A DNA stretch of 64,000 bases, from the NCBI RefSeq assembly GCF_004349355.1, contig NZ_SMFK01000001.1, positions 248,001 to 312,000 on the forward strand, given 5' to 3'. This document shows, one piece after another, positions 9,659-19,122 of the stretch; positions within the stretch are counted from its first letter, which is position 1, and each line of letters begins with the position of its first letter. The stretch is from Flavobacterium cellulosilyticum. Lineage in GTDB: Bacteria; Bacteroidota; Bacteroidia; Flavobacteriales; Flavobacteriaceae. The notes below the pieces were generated by a model that was not told the DNA's origin, did not search any database, and saw only the letters and a program-made list of their open reading frames with translations. The translations under genes and the position numbers were made by a program.

Positions 9659-12600
9659 TTAAAAATTAGCATTAATACCAAAAGTGATCGACTTTGAATG
9701 TGGAATTCCATATCCTGCCACACCAATACCTCCAGCACTTAATCCAGAAACTTCATAATCAAATCCGGTAAATGAGGTTAGAGAAAACAAATTTTGACCT
9801 ACTAGGTAAAATCGTAACTTGTTCATTCCTAATATTTTTGTGAATGCATTATCAAAATTATATCCTATTGTTATCGTTTTCAGTCTAACATAAGAACCGT
9901 CTTCAACAAAATAACTAGAAGCTTGTAATTCATTGTTACTGTTTAAAGTCGATAAAGCAGGGATATTTGAATTGGCTTTACTCGGTGTCCAAGCATCTAA
10001 AGTATTGGTGCTATGATTAAAACTAAAATAATCAAAATCACCTATTGCTCTTTGTGCATTATACAAGTCATTTCCTTGTTTACCATCAAAATATAAGGAC
10101 AAATCAAATCCTTTATAAGAAGAATATAGGTTGATCCCATAAATAAAATCGGGATGTGGATTTCCAATGATTGTTCTGTCAAATTGATCAATTTTACCAT
10201 CAAGATTAACATCTCTGTATCTTATTTTACCCAATGCTTTTCCAGGTTGATCAGCATGAACCGCAACTTCTTCTGGAGTTCTAAAGATACCATCGGCAAT
10301 TAATCCGTAAAAAGAAGCAATTGGCGCACCTTTTTTAGTTATTGACACTCCATTAAGTAGGAAATTCGAATCGGTATCTAAACTTTCTACGTTATTTTTA
10401 TACGTAGAGAAATTGAAATCTACACCATATTTGAACTCATTTGCCGGATTGCTTTTGTAACTCAACACGGCTTCAAATCCTTTGTTGCTAACCGATCCTG
10501 CATTAATTAGAGGCGGTTGGCTTTCACCGTTTACTGATAAAGCAATTGGTCTTAGGATTAAATCATTGGTAGTTTTTATGTAGAAATCAGATTGTAGAGT
10601 AACTCTTTCTCTAAAAAAACCTAAATCAAATCCAACGTTGTATTGTTCAGTTGACTCCCATTTAAGATCAGGATTTGCTTGGCGCGATTGTAATACTCCA
10701 CTAGCCGCTCCAATCCCTGTTCCACTGATGTTATAATCTGAAAATTCAACTACATTACCCACAGTGTTGTCTACATAACTTGAAAGATAGGAGTAATCAG
10801 CTATTTGATCATTTCCATTTACACCCCAAGAAGCTCTCAATTTTAAATTAGAAACATACTTATTTTCCATTAAAAATTTCTCGTTTCTTGCGTTCCAAGC
10901 TAAGGAAGCCGAAGGGAAAATACCATATTTATTATTTTGCCCAAAACGAGAGGAACCATCTCTTCTTAGCGTTCCCGAAACAATATAGCGGTCATCAAAA
11001 ACGTATTTAAGAGAACCAAATTGTGAAATTTTAAAGCTTTCTACTTTTCCTAAAATTGTTTTAAACTGTGCATTATTATTTACTACGTAACCCGCAGGGT
11101 TTGTAATGTTAACTCCGTTGATTTGATTGTTATGAAAATTTTCTTCTCTAGCTGAATTTTCAACACCACCCAATAATGAAAATCTATGTTTCCCAAATTC
11201 TTTATCATATTTTATGGTATTGGTAAAAATGGTTGCTAGGTAATCATTATCCACGTCATCAGTAGTAATATTATTAAAAACAGAAGGGATTACGCCGTTT
11301 CCAGAAAAAGCTTGCGTTGCAGTGTTAAATCTAAAAGTACCTTTATCAAAATTTAAAGTCGAATTGAACACCAAGCCATCAATTATTTTAAAATCTAAAT
11401 AAGCATTCCCTAAAAACCTTTGATTCTTTTGCTTGTTATTTCTATTACTCCATAAATTTGCTACAGTGTTGGGTTTATCTTGCAGACCACCAGTTATTAA
11501 AGTAGCATAATCTCCAAGATTAGAATATACTGGAAGCAATGGATTTTGAAGAATTGAATTCTCAAATTCATTCGCTTTTACTTCATTAAATTTAGAATAC
11601 AAGAAATTTTCACCTATTGTCAGTCTATCATTAAATAATTTATATGAAGTATTAATCCTAGCATTGAAACGGTCATAACTCGTATATCTTTGGATACCAT
11701 TATCTTCAGAATAGCTTAATTGAGTGTATAAGCTTAAGTTTTCAGTTCCTTTTCTGTATCCAAAATCGGTGTTGGTCGAAAAAGAATCATTTGTTATCGC
11801 ATCCACCCAATTGGTATTCGCTGCTGTTTGCAATTTATTTGGATCAAGATACTGTGGAATAGTAAAACCAGAACCATTATTGATCAAAACTGGATGAGTT
11901 GGAGATGCTATTCCAGCGCCTAATTGTGCTTGGTATTCTACATCCGCCCATTGTTGTGAATTCAATAAACTGATTTTATCTCTTAATCGATTCACCGTTA
12001 CTTCGGACTTGAAAGTAAATTCAGAAACACCTTTTTTACCTTTTTTAGTCGTAACTATAATAACTCCATTTGCAGCAGAAGTTCCATAAATAGCTGCAGA
12101 TGCTCCATCTTTTAACACCTGAATTGATTCTATTTCTTCAGGATTTAACGAGGATGAGCTGGTAGTTTGAACTCCGTCAATAACCCATAGAGGTGCAGAT
12201 CCACTGGTTACAGTAGTTAATCCCCTAATTAATATTTGAGAATCATTCCCTCCTGGCGTTCCTCCAGAATTTATTTGCAAACCTGCCACTCTACCCTGCA
12301 AAGCAGTTAAAATATTTGGGCTAGATTCTTGAGCAAGGTCAGCTACTTTAACAATCGAAATGGCGCCTGCTAAATCTGATTTTTTTTCTTTCGTATATCC
12401 AACAACAATAACTTCTGAAAGTGTGTTTGCACTAGATTGTAATTTAATACTATACGTGATTTTTGAAGTTACTTTTATTTTAGCTTCTTGGAAACCAATA
12501 TAGGTAACAATCAAATTAGTTCCTTCATCAGCGGTAATTTTAAAACTACCATCTATATCCGTTGTGGTCACATTTTTTGTGCCTTCGACAATAATATTAG

Positions 12601-12736
12601 CCCCTGGCAGTGGCTCACCATCGTCTGCCAAAACTGAACCGTTTATTAGTCTTTGTTGCCCTGAAGCAATAAATACTAAGAAAAACAGACATATTGACAA
12701 TATGCTTTTCTTATTTTTTAAATACTTATTTTTCAT
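9659..12736 (-). CDS. SusC-like TonB-dependent outer-membrane transporter (locus A)
   Basis: A 1025-residue protein. The signal peptide (to about residue 26) is followed by a carboxypeptidase-D-regulatory-like domain (GSVLADDGEPLPGANI, about 30-110). Next come a TonB plug domain carrying LQGRVAGLQI and DGASAAIYGTSAANGVIIVTT, and a long 22-strand barrel ending in an aromatic Phe, as outer-membrane barrels do. With the downstream SusD it should import fructo-oligosaccharides using TonB energy. The gap to the upstream GH32 gene is 74 bp. Confidence 0.95.
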   Translation of the reverse strand: MKNKYLKNKKSILSICLFFLVFIASGQQRLINGSVLADDGEPLPGANIIVEGTKNVTTTDIDGSFKITADEGTNLIVTYIGFQEAKIKVTSKITYSIKLQSSANTLSEVIVVGYTKEKKSDLAGAISIVKVADLAQESSPNILTALQGRVAGLQINSGGTPGGNDSQILIRGLTTVTSGSAPLWVIDGVQTTSSSSLNPEEIESIQVLKDGASAAIYGTSAANGVIIVTTKKGKKGVSEFTFKSEVTVNRLRDKISLLNSQQWADVEYQAQLGAGIASPTHPVLINNGSGFTIPQYLDPNKLQTAANTNWVDAITNDSFSTNTDFGYRKGTENLSLYTQLSYSEDNGIQRYTSYDRFNARINTSYKLFNDRLTIGENFLYSKFNEVKANEFENSILQNPLLPVYSNLGDYATLITGGLQDKPNTVANLWSNRNNKQKNQRFLGNAYLDFKIIDGLVFNSTLNFDKGTFRFNTATQAFSGNGVIPSVFNNITTDDVDNDYLATIFTNTIKYDKEFGKHRFSLLGGVENSAREENFHNNQINGVNITNPAGYVVNNNAQFKTILGKVESFKISQFGSLKYVFDDRYIVSGTLRRDGSSRFGQNNKYGIFPSASLAWNARNEKFLMENKYVSNLKLRASWGVNGNDQIADYSYLSSYVDNTVGNVVEFSDYNISGTGIGAASGVLQSRQANPDLKWESTEQYNVGFDLGFFRERVTLQSDFYIKTTNDLILRPIALSVNGESQPPLINAGSVSNKGFEAVLSYKSNPANEFKYGVDFNFSTYKNNVESLDTDSNFLLNGVSITKKGAPIASFYGLIADGIFRTPEEVAVHADQPGKALGKIRYRDVNLDGKIDQFDRTIIGNPHPDFIYGINLYSSYKGFDLSLYFDGKQGNDLYNAQRAIGDFDYFSFNHSTNTLDAWTPSKANSNIPALSTLNSNNELQASSYFVEDGSYVRLKTITIGYNFDNAFTKILGMNKLRFYLVGQNLFSLTSFTGFDYEVSGLSAGGIGVAGYGIPHSKSITFGINANF

Positions 12737-12810
12737 AGATTTTATTATTTTGGTTGTTAATTAATTTGAATTTGTTCGGTTTTGTTTTTTGATCTCTTTT
12801 TACTCATTTA

Positions 12811-14409
12811 TTATTTAACAGCGATTTGGTTTATTACTAGATTTTTAAGTTCAAAATCAGAATTTGCTTGAACTATCGAAAGAGATTCCATTGGTTTGTC
12901 AGAAAAATAAATTTCAGTCATCACCGTTTTTCCATTGTCATAAAATATTTCAATTGACGTTTTATCAATAATCACTCTTACATCGATGGAATTAAAATTT
13001 GAAGCGATGGGTGCTTTAGTACTATTCTTTGCGAAATCATCTGAAAATGAAGTTTGACTTACATTCTTTCTATCAATATAGAAATAGTGGTCTTTTTTAT
13101 TAATTCCAAAATGAATGGCGTTATTTGCTTTGTTGGATAAGACAAAATCATAATTATCCTCTTTTAAACCATTCATCGTAAAACGAATATCTAAACTTGA
13201 CATATCTATAGCCTCTTTGTCTGCAATTACAGTTGTTTTGTCAATCGTAAGAAGCTTCTTTTTAATCGTTTTTGAAATATAATTATCCAATTCTTTTACA
13301 GGTTCAGAAACCATTCGATAATGACCATCAACAGTAATGAGTTTCAATTCTCTAGGAATAGTCATAGCACTTCTCCAAGCTTTTGTAGGCACTTTATTGG
13401 CATATTGCCAATTGGACATCCAACCGATAAATAATTTCCGACCATCAGCAGCCGAAATATTAGCCCAAGTAACACCTGCATAATTATCTTTACCGTAATC
13501 TATCCACAATCCTTCTACTTGCTTCAAATCATTGGCAAACGAAGTTTCTAATGAAAAGGTTTTTCCGTCAAAATCGCCAATAAAATATTGTGTTGCCGAT
13601 CCTCCATTTGGACCTCCAGGATTGATACTTTGTAATAGCACCCATTTTGTTGCTGTAGTTCCTTCTACTTTTATAGGAAAAAAATCAGGACACTCCCAAG
13701 GGGCCCCATGTACACCAAGGTTTTTACCAAAAGCAGAAGCCAACTCCCAATCAATTAAATTAGAAGAACGGTATATTTTAGTTTCAATATCAGCAGCTAG
13801 CACCATTATCCATTGATTATGAATCGCATCCCAAGTTATTTTAGGATCTCTAAAGTCTTTAATCCCTGGGTTTTTAATAACTGGATTTTTCTCGTACTTT
13901 GTCCAAGTCATTCCTTCGTCTAAAGAATAGGCAATAGCCTGTGATTGATAATCCAATGCACCCGCTTTATCCTTTATTATATCATGATACGTAAACATGG
14001 CTATAATTGGAGGATTGCTTGCACTACCAAATCCAGAAGTGTTATTGACATCAACAACGGCACTACCCGAAAATATGTATCCCTTTTCATCTGGGTACAG
14101 TGCAATTTTTTCTTCTTTCCAAGTTATCATATCCTTACTTGTTGCATGGCCCCAATGCATTGGTCCCCACACCGTGTCGTCCGGATAATATTGAAAATAT
14201 AAATGGTATATTCCTTTGTAAAAAAACATCCCATTTGGATCATTCATCCATCCTGTTTTTGGAGTAAAATGAAAATTGGGTCTATACAATTCTTCGTTTG
14301 TTAACGTCCTTTTAGTATTTATTTTAGTAGTGCTGCAACTATTCATTGTTATTAATACTATTAAAATAAACATTCTTTTAAAAACTCCTATTTCTGATAT
14401 TTTCGCCAT
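12811..14409 (-). CDS. GH32 fructan hydrolase, lipoprotein (locus A)
   Basis: A 532-residue GH32 enzyme with a signal peptide and possible lipobox at Cys25 (MNSC). The three GH32 signatures are intact: WMNDPNG with nucleophile Asp57, FRDPK with Asp188, and WECPD with acid/base Glu239. A five-bladed propeller is followed by a C-terminal beta-sandwich (from about 375). Cleavage of fructose from levan, inulin or sucrose is expected; linkage preference cannot be read from sequence by eye. It begins 5 bp after the MFS stop codon, so it is co-transcribed. A same-length paralogue sits at the same position in locus B. Confidence 0.93.
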   Translation of the reverse strand: MAKISEIGVFKRMFILIVLITMNSCSTTKINTKRTLTNEELYRPNFHFTPKTGWMNDPNGMFFYKGIYHLYFQYYPDDTVWGPMHWGHATSKDMITWKEEKIALYPDEKGYIFSGSAVVDVNNTSGFGSASNPPIIAMFTYHDIIKDKAGALDYQSQAIAYSLDEGMTWTKYEKNPVIKNPGIKDFRDPKITWDAIHNQWIMVLAADIETKIYRSSNLIDWELASAFGKNLGVHGAPWECPDFFPIKVEGTTATKWVLLQSINPGGPNGGSATQYFIGDFDGKTFSLETSFANDLKQVEGLWIDYGKDNYAGVTWANISAADGRKLFIGWMSNWQYANKVPTKAWRSAMTIPRELKLITVDGHYRMVSEPVKELDNYISKTIKKKLLTIDKTTVIADKEAIDMSSLDIRFTMNGLKEDNYDFVLSNKANNAIHFGINKKDHYFYIDRKNVSQTSFSDDFAKNSTKAPIASNFNSIDVRVIIDKTSIEIFYDNGKTVMTEIYFSDKPMESLSIVQANSDFELKNLVINQIAVK

Positions 14410-14414
14410 AATTT

Positions 14415-15734
14415 CTATTTATTAGTCAATCCTTTACTAACTTCTTCTAATGAAATTCCTTTGGTTTCCGGCATCATAAAAATCACAAACAACAATTGAA
14501 AAACCATCATGAAAGCAAAAAAGGCAAATACGTTCCCAACACCAAAACTGGTAAAAAGAATAGGCACCATGGAAGGAATTATAGCTGCTAAAACCCAATG
14601 AACAGAACTACCAAAGGACTGCCCAGATGCTCTTAAATGATTCGGGAAAATTTCTGAAATAAATACCCAAATAACAGCACCCTGCCCTATTGCATGTGCA
14701 GCAATAAAAACAAATAGAAATGCGGGTACCGCCATTCCTGTCCAGTTTAAGTAAAATGAAGTGGCCACCATTGAAAGCGAGAAAATATAACCAATAGATC
14801 CGAAAATCATTAATTTACGTCTTCCCAATCTATCGATAAGATAAACTCCAATTAGTGTGAAAATTAAATTTATAAAACCAATACCAATACTACTTAACAA
14901 AGCTGTTTTGGCTCCTAGTCCCGCTTCTTCAAATATTCTGGGGGCATAATATAAAAAAGCATTAATTCCTGACAATTGATTGAAGGCCGCTATCAAGAAT
15001 ACCAATATTAGTTGAAAACGGTATTTCTTCATAAAAATATTTTCGTTCAAAGGAGTGCTATTGCTATTTCGCAACAAATCTTCCATAATAGCTTGAACAT
15101 CTTCTTTTGAACCAATTTTATCAAAAATTAGTTTGGCTTCATCAATTTTATTTTTAGAATACAACCATCTTGGACTTTCAGGAATACTAAATGCCATGAA
15201 AGTATATATTAGTGATGGGAAAATTTGAACACCAAGCATCCATCTCCATGCGTTTACACCAATATCACTTAATAGATAATTCGATAAAAAAGCACAAAGA
15301 ATTCCAAAAACAATATTAAATTGATACAATCCTACTAAACGTCCTCTGTCTTTAGCTGGTGCGATTTCAGATATATAAGCTGGTGCGGCAATTGTTGAAG
15401 CCCCAATTCCTAAACCTCCCAGAAACCTATAAAAAGCAAAAACAAAGGGATCATTTGAAAGAGCAGAACCGGCTGCAGAAATAGAAAACAATATACCTAT
15501 AATTAATAAAGTATTTTTTCTGCCTAATTTATTAGTTGGAATTCCACCAAAAATAGCTCCTATCACGGTTCCCCAAAGTGCCATTGCCATCACTACAGAT
15601 CCGTGAAAAACATCACTTGAATTCCACAACAACTGAAGTGTTTTATCTGCTCCAGAAATCACCACTGTATCGAATCCGAAAAGGAATCCAGCGAAAGAAG
15701 CAATGATTGACCATCTTAAAATTTTATTGTTCAT
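14415..15734 (-). CDS. MFS sugar porter, probable fructose/sugar symporter (locus A)
   Basis: A 439-residue inner-membrane protein with about 12 hydrophobic helices. It shows sugar-porter signatures: GFDTVVISG in helix 1, NKLGRK and DRLGRR loops, PESPRW at the end of helix 6, FNQLSGINAFLYYAPRIFE in helix 7, and PETKG at the end of helix 12. It is the first gene of operon A and should carry released fructose, or a small fructan product, into the cytoplasm for the fructokinase. The upstream gap carries the paired TTGTTACAT-type motif. Confidence 0.93.
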   Translation of the reverse strand: MNNKILRWSIIASFAGFLFGFDTVVISGADKTLQLLWNSSDVFHGSVVMAMALWGTVIGAIFGGIPTNKLGRKNTLLIIGILFSISAAGSALSNDPFVFAFYRFLGGLGIGASTIAAPAYISEIAPAKDRGRLVGLYQFNIVFGILCAFLSNYLLSDIGVNAWRWMLGVQIFPSLIYTFMAFSIPESPRWLYSKNKIDEAKLIFDKIGSKEDVQAIMEDLLRNSNSTPLNENIFMKKYRFQLILVFLIAAFNQLSGINAFLYYAPRIFEEAGLGAKTALLSSIGIGFINLIFTLIGVYLIDRLGRRKLMIFGSIGYIFSLSMVATSFYLNWTGMAVPAFLFVFIAAHAIGQGAVIWVFISEIFPNHLRASGQSFGSSVHWVLAAIIPSMVPILFTSFGVGNVFAFFAFMMVFQLLFVIFMMPETKGISLEEVSKGLTNK

Positions 15735-15895
15735 AAATCTTGATTTTAAATTATATCCAAATTTATTATTAAACCATAAGACAACGTTTTCGTAATGTAT
15801 CCATTAACTTTAAATTTGATACATTATTTATAAATCGTTATTTTTCAATCAGTTGAGTTGTTTTTATTTGATTTACAAAGTGGAAAGGGTTGAAA

Positions 15896-15928
15896 TTGTT
15901 ACATCGAATTACAATATTGTAACATTGA
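15896..15928 (-). promoter_or_regulatory. Paired TTGTWACATYGA motif, candidate HTCS operator of operon A
   Basis: The plus strand has ttgttacatcga at 15896-15907 and ttgtaacattga at 15917-15928. They are direct copies 21 bp apart, about two helical turns. The pair begins about 162 bp from the MFS start. A matching pair occurs at about the same distance upstream of the locus B MFS. Binding by the HTCS is inference. Confidence 0.5.
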
Positions 15929-16205
15929 AAAATTTACAAAATAATTATTTTATAATTAATAGGATATATTATTACACAATGTGTTTTTATATTTAAAATT
16001 AGTTGCACTTATAGTAGTTGAGCTGTTCAGAAAACAAAAGTAAAAGCCTAAAATATTGCAAGTTTCAACCCTGAAAACTCCATTTTACATCTTATACTCT
16101 AACTGTTTTGGTATCAATAAATCAATTTTCTATGAACCTTTTCATGATAGCTATCGAAACTTAATTGTTTTCATAGATAATGTTTACAAAACCTTATCTA
16201 TGAAC

Positions 16206-16256
16206 AAAAAAAAATAGACCAAAAAATGCTTTTTAAATGCATTATTTAGTCTATTT
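16206..16256 (-). terminator. Rho-independent terminator after GH32 (846 aa)
   Basis: The outer stem aaatagac/gtctattt (16212-16219 with 16249-16256) encloses an inner stem aatgc/gcatt. On the minus strand it is followed by a run of T. It lies about 130 bp past the GH32 stop codon and separates that gene from operon A. Confidence 0.8.
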
Positions 16257-16384
16257 AAAGTAAAAGTTGGATGGCACTAGTATTGTAAAATCAGGAACAA
16301 TTACAATAAGTTTCCATTTATTTCGTGATTTTGAGTAAAAATCGAGCTTTATCTTGTTGAAAATAGCTACGAAACTCTAATTTT

Positions 16385-18925
16385 CTATTCAACGATTATT
16401 TTTGCATCAAACAATTCATTTTTCAACAAGCCTTTTATTACATAAACACCTCTAATGGCTTTAGCTCCATTGTCCATAATACCATTCCAATGGAGTATTG
16501 TATTTTCCACATCAACAGCAGCTTCAATTCTTTTTACTGGAAATCCTGTTATATCAAAAATATATCCATAGACTGGAGTCGTTTCTGTGATGTTATTAAA
16601 TTTTATATTGAAATTGTCAGTTGATGGATTAGGAAAAACAATGGGATGAAGAATTATTTCACTTTTTTTTTCAGGTCTTTTCTTGGATACCGATGCTACA
16701 CCACCACCTTGAATGGAATATATTTTTAAATCTGTTGCAGTGGCAGCACCTCCCTGAGCATATAAATCAATTAAATTATTCGCAGTCGAAGGAAAAGATC
16801 GCGTTGCAAAAGCCAATTCTTCATTAACAAAAACTTCAATTACCGAGGCATCTACAAAAATTCGCCAATTAATAATTCCTGATGGTACTACATAATTGGT
16901 AGATTGATTGGACAGAGGAACACCTGTAAGAATTGAAGATTTACTTCTATCTACAACAAAACTACTTGTAGCGTAATCATAGTAAATTAAGGTCTGTTCT
17001 CCTGTGGCAGTATTTTTATTTAAAGAAAAACCGACTTTTGTAGCCGTTCCTGGATTAATCGTAGCAACAATTTCATATTGAGATCCTGTTGCATTATTTA
17101 AAGCATTTGAAGTGTTTTGATCAAAAACCACATTCGTGAAATTTTTAGAAGCGCCTCTTAAATTCAGCACATTTGGATGTGGAACTTGTTTTATTTTACC
17201 ATTTACTAGCGTCCAAACTCTTGGCAAACTAAATACATGTGCCCAACCTTGCTCTTTTTGTTTCTCCGAAGTTACACCATCGGGTATTATTCCTATAGCG
17301 GTCAAATTACCATTGGCATCCGGATGAATAGAAGGAGATAATAATTGATTGATGACATCCAATCGTTCAGGAATGGCATTGTCTCTGACGAATTGTGAAC
17401 CATTAAAATTCCCTGTCCAATACAATGCATTGGCATTAGGAAGCTTATTGATTAGCACAATAGCTTTAGCACCAAAATTATAATAAACAGGCATTTCCCA
17501 AAAATCACCTGTTCCATCCACAGCAGGATTTCCTTCTAACATCGTTCCTTGTAGCGACCATTGTTTAAAATCGGTTGAAGTAGATTTATACAAATAGAGT
17601 CCGCCTCGTGGCGTTCCGCTACGCATACCTGTTCCGATCATCATATACCATTGCGAATTATCTAGAAAAATAAATGGGTCTCTAAAATCGGCATTCGCAG
17701 AAGAACTAGGTGCATTTGGAATTATAGCTGTAGGGTTTTTTGTCCAAGTATCATAAGGAGGTGAAGAGGTCGCAAGTCCAATAGCTGCCTTCGATTTATT
17801 GACTCCTGTATAAAAAATATAGGGCTGACCTTTACTAATTATAGCGTGTCCAGACCAAATACCCACTTCATCAAATCCGGGTTGTGGCCATAAAACTTGG
17901 GTTTTTTCTTCCCAGTTGATCAAATCTGCACTCACATAATGTCCCCAATTGATATGTTCTAAATAGGGCCCATTAAAATTCCTTTGACTAAATATATGGT
18001 ATTTATTGTCTATAAAAATTAATCCATGTGATTCATTTGTCCAAGCTGATGATGGCATCAAATGGTATTTTGGGCGATGAATATCGTTAGCAAATCTTGT
18101 AGTTGGAATTTTAAGATCTGGATCCGAAGGCGAAAATTTAGCATACTGAGCAACTATCTCAGCATCTGTTAAGTCTTTATTCCAAAGGGTTACTTGATCT
18201 ATTGCTCCAGTCAAGCCATTAGTATCAAATCCAGCTATTGTTTTAGTTTTTGATTCTTTTCCGATATAAATTGTGGCATTGTTATCCCATAATAGTGTTC
18301 CAATTTCAAACGTCGTACTTTTAATTTGACTACCATTTAAATACAATGCAGCTGTTCCGCTTGAAGCATTTATATTTAAGGCAATAAAGCTCCACTTTTT
18401 TAGTGGTACTTCTTGATCGGAAAGAATTTGAATCACACTGGTCCCCAGTTTAAATTGACCAATAACTCTTCCGTGATGATTAATCCCTAAGGCAACACCC
18501 GAACTATTGGAAGTATTAACATTTGAAAATAGAGCTGCATTTGTGTTTTCAGTAATTAGATCTAAATCTTTTCTTTGCACAGGGAAAGCCGATGGTGCAA
18601 TCCATCCCGACACACACACTTTTGCTGTAGGGTAAGTTGTGCTTGCATTTCCAGTAGCCCAACCATAAAAACCATTCACTCTGAGCGCATTGCCCTCAAC
18701 ACCAATAATTCGTTCAGCGGAACCCGATGGTCCATCAATAGTGAAATTGGCATTTGTTTTATTTTCGGAAAGGGACTGTCCAGATGACTCATTAAAATTA
18801 AAAGATAAAAGCGCTGTGGCTACCGTTGGATTTGGAGGAGGAGTTGGTGTTGGACTAGGGTCATTTTGCGATTTACATCCAATAAACATAACTCCAAACA
18901 GGATAATTGTAATATACTTTTTCAT
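16385..18925 (-). CDS. Large GH32 protein with LamG-like domain and T9SS tail (locus A)
   Basis: An 846-residue protein. The signal peptide has a plausible lipobox (FIGC, Cys17), then a Pro/Thr linker. A LamG/concanavalin-like domain spans about 38-262, a GH32 propeller about 280-560 and a GH32 beta-sandwich to about 745. The end (about 765-846) is a T9SS type A sorting domain starting VFPNPSTDNFNI. RDP (Asp416) and WEMP (Glu477) are present, but the nucleophile motif WMNDPNG reads WTNESHG, so Glu298 replaces Asp. It is likely surface-exposed or secreted and may act on, or only bind, long fructans. It has its own upstream gap and terminator and is not in operon A. Confidence 0.85.
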   Translation of the reverse strand: MKKYITIILFGVMFIGCKSQNDPSPTPTPPPNPTVATALLSFNFNESSGQSLSENKTNANFTIDGPSGSAERIIGVEGNALRVNGFYGWATGNASTTYPTAKVCVSGWIAPSAFPVQRKDLDLITENTNAALFSNVNTSNSSGVALGINHHGRVIGQFKLGTSVIQILSDQEVPLKKWSFIALNINASSGTAALYLNGSQIKSTTFEIGTLLWDNNATIYIGKESKTKTIAGFDTNGLTGAIDQVTLWNKDLTDAEIVAQYAKFSPSDPDLKIPTTRFANDIHRPKYHLMPSSAWTNESHGLIFIDNKYHIFSQRNFNGPYLEHINWGHYVSADLINWEEKTQVLWPQPGFDEVGIWSGHAIISKGQPYIFYTGVNKSKAAIGLATSSPPYDTWTKNPTAIIPNAPSSSANADFRDPFIFLDNSQWYMMIGTGMRSGTPRGGLYLYKSTSTDFKQWSLQGTMLEGNPAVDGTGDFWEMPVYYNFGAKAIVLINKLPNANALYWTGNFNGSQFVRDNAIPERLDVINQLLSPSIHPDANGNLTAIGIIPDGVTSEKQKEQGWAHVFSLPRVWTLVNGKIKQVPHPNVLNLRGASKNFTNVVFDQNTSNALNNATGSQYEIVATINPGTATKVGFSLNKNTATGEQTLIYYDYATSSFVVDRSKSSILTGVPLSNQSTNYVVPSGIINWRIFVDASVIEVFVNEELAFATRSFPSTANNLIDLYAQGGAATATDLKIYSIQGGGVASVSKKRPEKKSEIILHPIVFPNPSTDNFNIKFNNITETTPVYGYIFDITGFPVKRIEAAVDVENTILHWNGIMDNGAKAIRGVYVIKGLLKNELFDAKIIVE

Positions 18926-18979
18926 TTCAAACTAATTTTCAATAAAATTAGCAGAAGATTCCAGAGAACTGATTCAGTA

Positions 18980-18990
18980 TTGTTACATGA
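18980..18990 (-). promoter_or_regulatory. TTGTTACATGA motif upstream of GH32 (846 aa)
   Basis: A single copy about 55 bp before the GH32 start codon, identical to the locus B motif at 11 positions apart from the leading base. It is part of the shared motif set described in findings. Confidence 0.4.
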
Positions 18991-19100
18991 GTCTAATTAA
19001 TTTAAAAAAAAAATTAAACCCAACAAAACAGTAGGATAAGAAGGGAAATGTCTTTTAAAATCAATATAAAAAAGAAATTAAAAACATGGTATGTATAAAA

Positions 19101-19111
19101 TTGTTACATCG
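19101..19111 (-). promoter_or_regulatory. TTGTTACATCG motif upstream of GH32 (846 aa)
   Basis: A second copy in the same gap, about 176 bp before the GH32 start. That distance resembles the 160-190 bp seen for the motif pairs upstream of both MFS genes. Its function as an operator is inferred. Confidence 0.4.
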
Positions 19112-19122
19112 TTATAGTGCAA

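Larger units (their letters stand above)
15735..16384. other. Gene-free regulatory gap between GH32 (846 aa) and MFS A
   Basis: A 650-bp AT-rich gap with no convincing reading frame. It holds a terminator for the upstream GH32 gene (16206-16256) and a paired candidate operator (15896-15928) for the MFS-led operon. I found no clear Bacteroidetes -33/-7 promoter pair. Confidence 0.7.

Noticed and set aside
15735..15895. Bacteroidetes -33/-7 promoter (TTG ... TAnnTTTG) upstream of MFS A and MFS B
   Set aside because: Only partial matches were seen in either gap; position could not be fixed by eye.
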